A stretch of DNA of 7,372 nt from Rhodoferax sp. (GTDB lineage Bacteria > Pseudomonadota > Gammaproteobacteria > Burkholderiales > Burkholderiaceae), in the NCBI GenBank assembly GCA_028292075.1, contig JAQGNA010000335.1:1-7372 (forward strand), given 5' to 3'. This document shows, in pieces, positions 6,203 through 7,372 of the stretch (its first letter is position 1; every line of letters begins with the position of its first letter). The translations under genes were made by a program, and so were the position numbers. Below the pieces are notes generated by a model. The model saw only the letters and a list, made by a program, of their open reading frames with translations. It had not been told where the DNA came from and did not search any database.

Positions 6203-7372
6203 TTGAGAGTCGCCATCGTCGGTGCTGGCTGGGCCGGGCTGGCCGCAGCGGTGGAAGCCACCCGCGCCGGCCACGCCGCCGTGGTGTTCGAAGCCGCCCG
6301 CCACCTCGGTGGCCGGGCCCGGGCGATGCAGCACGCGAATCCCCATGGCGAAATCGGCCAAAGCAGTCTACTCGACAACGGGCAACACATCCTGATCGGC
6401 GCGTACACCGAAACCTTGCGCCTCATGGCCGAGGTGGGGGTCGACCCCGGACGCAGCCTGCTGCGCATGCCCCTGGCGCTGCGCTTCGCCGACGGCACCG
6501 GCCTTGCCTGCCCCGACTGGCCGGCACCGTTCGACGCGCTGGCCGGCATTCTGGGCGCCCGCGGCTGGACCTGGGGCGACAAGATCGGCCTGCTCGCCTG
6601 CACCGTAGGTTGGCGGCGGCAAGGCTTCCGCTGCGACACGGCAACGAGCGTGGCCCAGCTGTGCCGCGGCCTCTCGCCCAGGGTCGTGAACGAGATGATC
6701 GAGCCGCTCTGTGCTTCCGCGCTGAACACCGCCGCCGCGGACGCCAGCGGCCAGGTGTTCCTGCGGGTGCTGCAGGATTCCCTGCTGGGGCCGCGAGGCA
6801 GTTCACACCTGCTCATCCCGCGCGTGGACCTGGGCAGCCTGTTCCCCGCGCCAGCCGCGGCCTGGCTCATAAACCGTGGCGCCCAGGTGCGCATGGGCGC
6901 CCGCGTACAGGCCCTGGCCTGGCAGGACGGCACCTGGCAGGTCCGCTCGGCTGACGCCGACGCGCCCTTCGATGCGGTGGTGCTGGCCTGTCCATCCTGG
7001 GAAGCCGCCAAGCTGGTGCGCAATGCCAACCTCGCGGGCACGGCGCCCTGGCTCGAGAAAGCGGAAGCACTGCGCTTCGAGGCCATCACCACCGTCTACG
7101 CCACAAGCGCTACCGGCCTGGCGCAGCCCATGCTGGCGTTGCGCGCCAGCCCCGTGGCACCGGCGCAGTTCGTGTTCGACCGGCGACGCATCGGGCACCC
7201 CGAAGGCGTGCCTCGCGCGCTGGCCAAAAGCGAGCGGGCCGCGGCCATGCTTGCCTTCGTCGTCAGCGTCAGCCAGGGCGACCGCGAAACCCTGGAGCGG
7301 CAGGTGCTGGCCCAAGGCCGAGCCCAGCTGGGCCTGCGCGATCTCCGTCCTTGCCAGACGGTGGTCGAAAAA
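6203..7372 (+). CDS. hpnE: Hydroxysqualene dehydroxylase HpnE (FAD-dependent, squalene-associated), 3'-truncated by window edge
   Basis: A flavoprotein that reductively removes the hydroxyl of hydroxysqualene to give squalene, the last step of the HpnCDE pathway. The frame is open from TTG 6203 to the window end, 390 codons; relatives are about 420-450 residues, so a short C-terminal part is missing. The Rossmann FAD-binding motif begins at once: VAIVGAGWAGLAAAVEA with GAGWAG at residues 7-12, then Glu30 at the end of strand 2 and GGRAR at 36-40. The family hallmark LDNGQHILIGAY is at 57-68. TTG is chosen because no in-frame ATG or GTG lies just upstream and the FAD motif would otherwise lack its first residues. 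The ATG at 6186 is in another frame and meets a stop after six codons. There is no good Shine-Dalgarno. It belongs to the amine-oxidase/phytoene-desaturase superfamily; the operon position identifies HpnE. Confidence 0.94.
   Translation, partial: MRVAIVGAGWAGLAAAVEATRAGHAAVVFEAARHLGGRARAMQHANPHGEIGQSSLLDNGQHILIGAYTETLRLMAEVGVDPGRSLLRMPLALRFADGTGLACPDWPAPFDALAGILGARGWTWGDKIGLLACTVGWRRQGFRCDTATSVAQLCRGLSPRVVNEMIEPLCASALNTAAADASGQVFLRVLQDSLLGPRGSSHLLIPRVDLGSLFPAPAAAWLINRGAQVRMGARVQALAWQDGTWQVRSADADAPFDAVVLACPSWEAAKLVRNANLAGTAPWLEKAEALRFEAITTVYATSATGLAQPMLALRASPVAPAQFVFDRRRIGHPEGVPRALAKSERAAAMLAFVVSVSQGDRETLERQVLAQGRAQLGLRDLRPCQTVVEK

Noticed and set aside
6186..6205. ATG at 6186 as a start for hpnE
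   Set aside because: It is out of frame with the FAD-binding motif and reaches TGA after six codons.
5466..6206. Open frame of 246 codons on the plus strand overlapping hpnD
   Set aside because: It is a +2 shadow within hpnD, Arg/Gly/Pro-rich, with no family resemblance; hpnD has all its catalytic motifs.
4711..7092. Open frame of 793 codons on the minus strand, antisense to hpnC, hpnD and hpnE
   Set aside because: It lies opposite three genes with intact catalytic motifs, shows no recognisable domain, and has the Arg/Ala/Gln/His-rich composition typical of antisense frames in GC-rich DNA. The length is explained by scarcity of stop codons.

Overview
The window looks like a stretch of a GC-rich betaproteobacterial chromosome. 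Burkholderiales, and Comamonadaceae in particular, is my best guess. The basis is strong G/C third-position use, the sequence flavour of the proteins, and a compact hpnC-hpnD-hpnE squalene operon. No sequence search was run, so the taxonomic assignment is an inference. I see no RNA genes, insertion sequences, CRISPR arrays, attachment sites or pseudogenes.

Layout: two transcription units diverge from a 126-bp intergenic region (4336-4461). Leftward, on the minus strand, is a two-gene tripartite-efflux operon. A lipoprotein periplasmic adaptor (MFP/HlyD type, 4335-3061) is followed after 7 bp by an inner-membrane RND permease. The permease starts at 3053 and runs off the left edge of the window with 1017 codons visible. 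No outer-membrane channel gene is visible; it may lie beyond the left edge or be supplied from elsewhere in the genome. Rightward, on the plus strand, is hpnC (4462-5337), then hpnD (5350-6189), then hpnE (from 6203, running off the right edge after 390 codons). The gaps between them are 12 and 13 bp, which indicates one operon.

How they work: HpnD condenses two farnesyl diphosphates to presqualene diphosphate, HpnC converts this to hydroxysqualene, and the flavoenzyme HpnE reduces that to squalene. Squalene normally feeds squalene-hopene cyclase and hopanoid synthesis; no cyclase gene is in the window. The pump would export amphiphilic compounds across the envelope using proton-motive force. 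Both units concern the cell envelope, but nothing in the sequence proves a functional link.

The window is mostly ordinary. The points most worth a second look are: an operator-like element with a sigma70-like promoter in front of the pump operon; an in-frame 12-bp tandem repeat that encodes the adaptor's signal-peptide core; an approximately 17-residue basic/aromatic insertion in the cytosolic TM2-TM3 loop of the permease; and an arginine where AcrB has its proton-relay lysine. Two apparent long ORFs on opposite strands (for example 4711-7092 minus) are judged to be GC-bias shadows.
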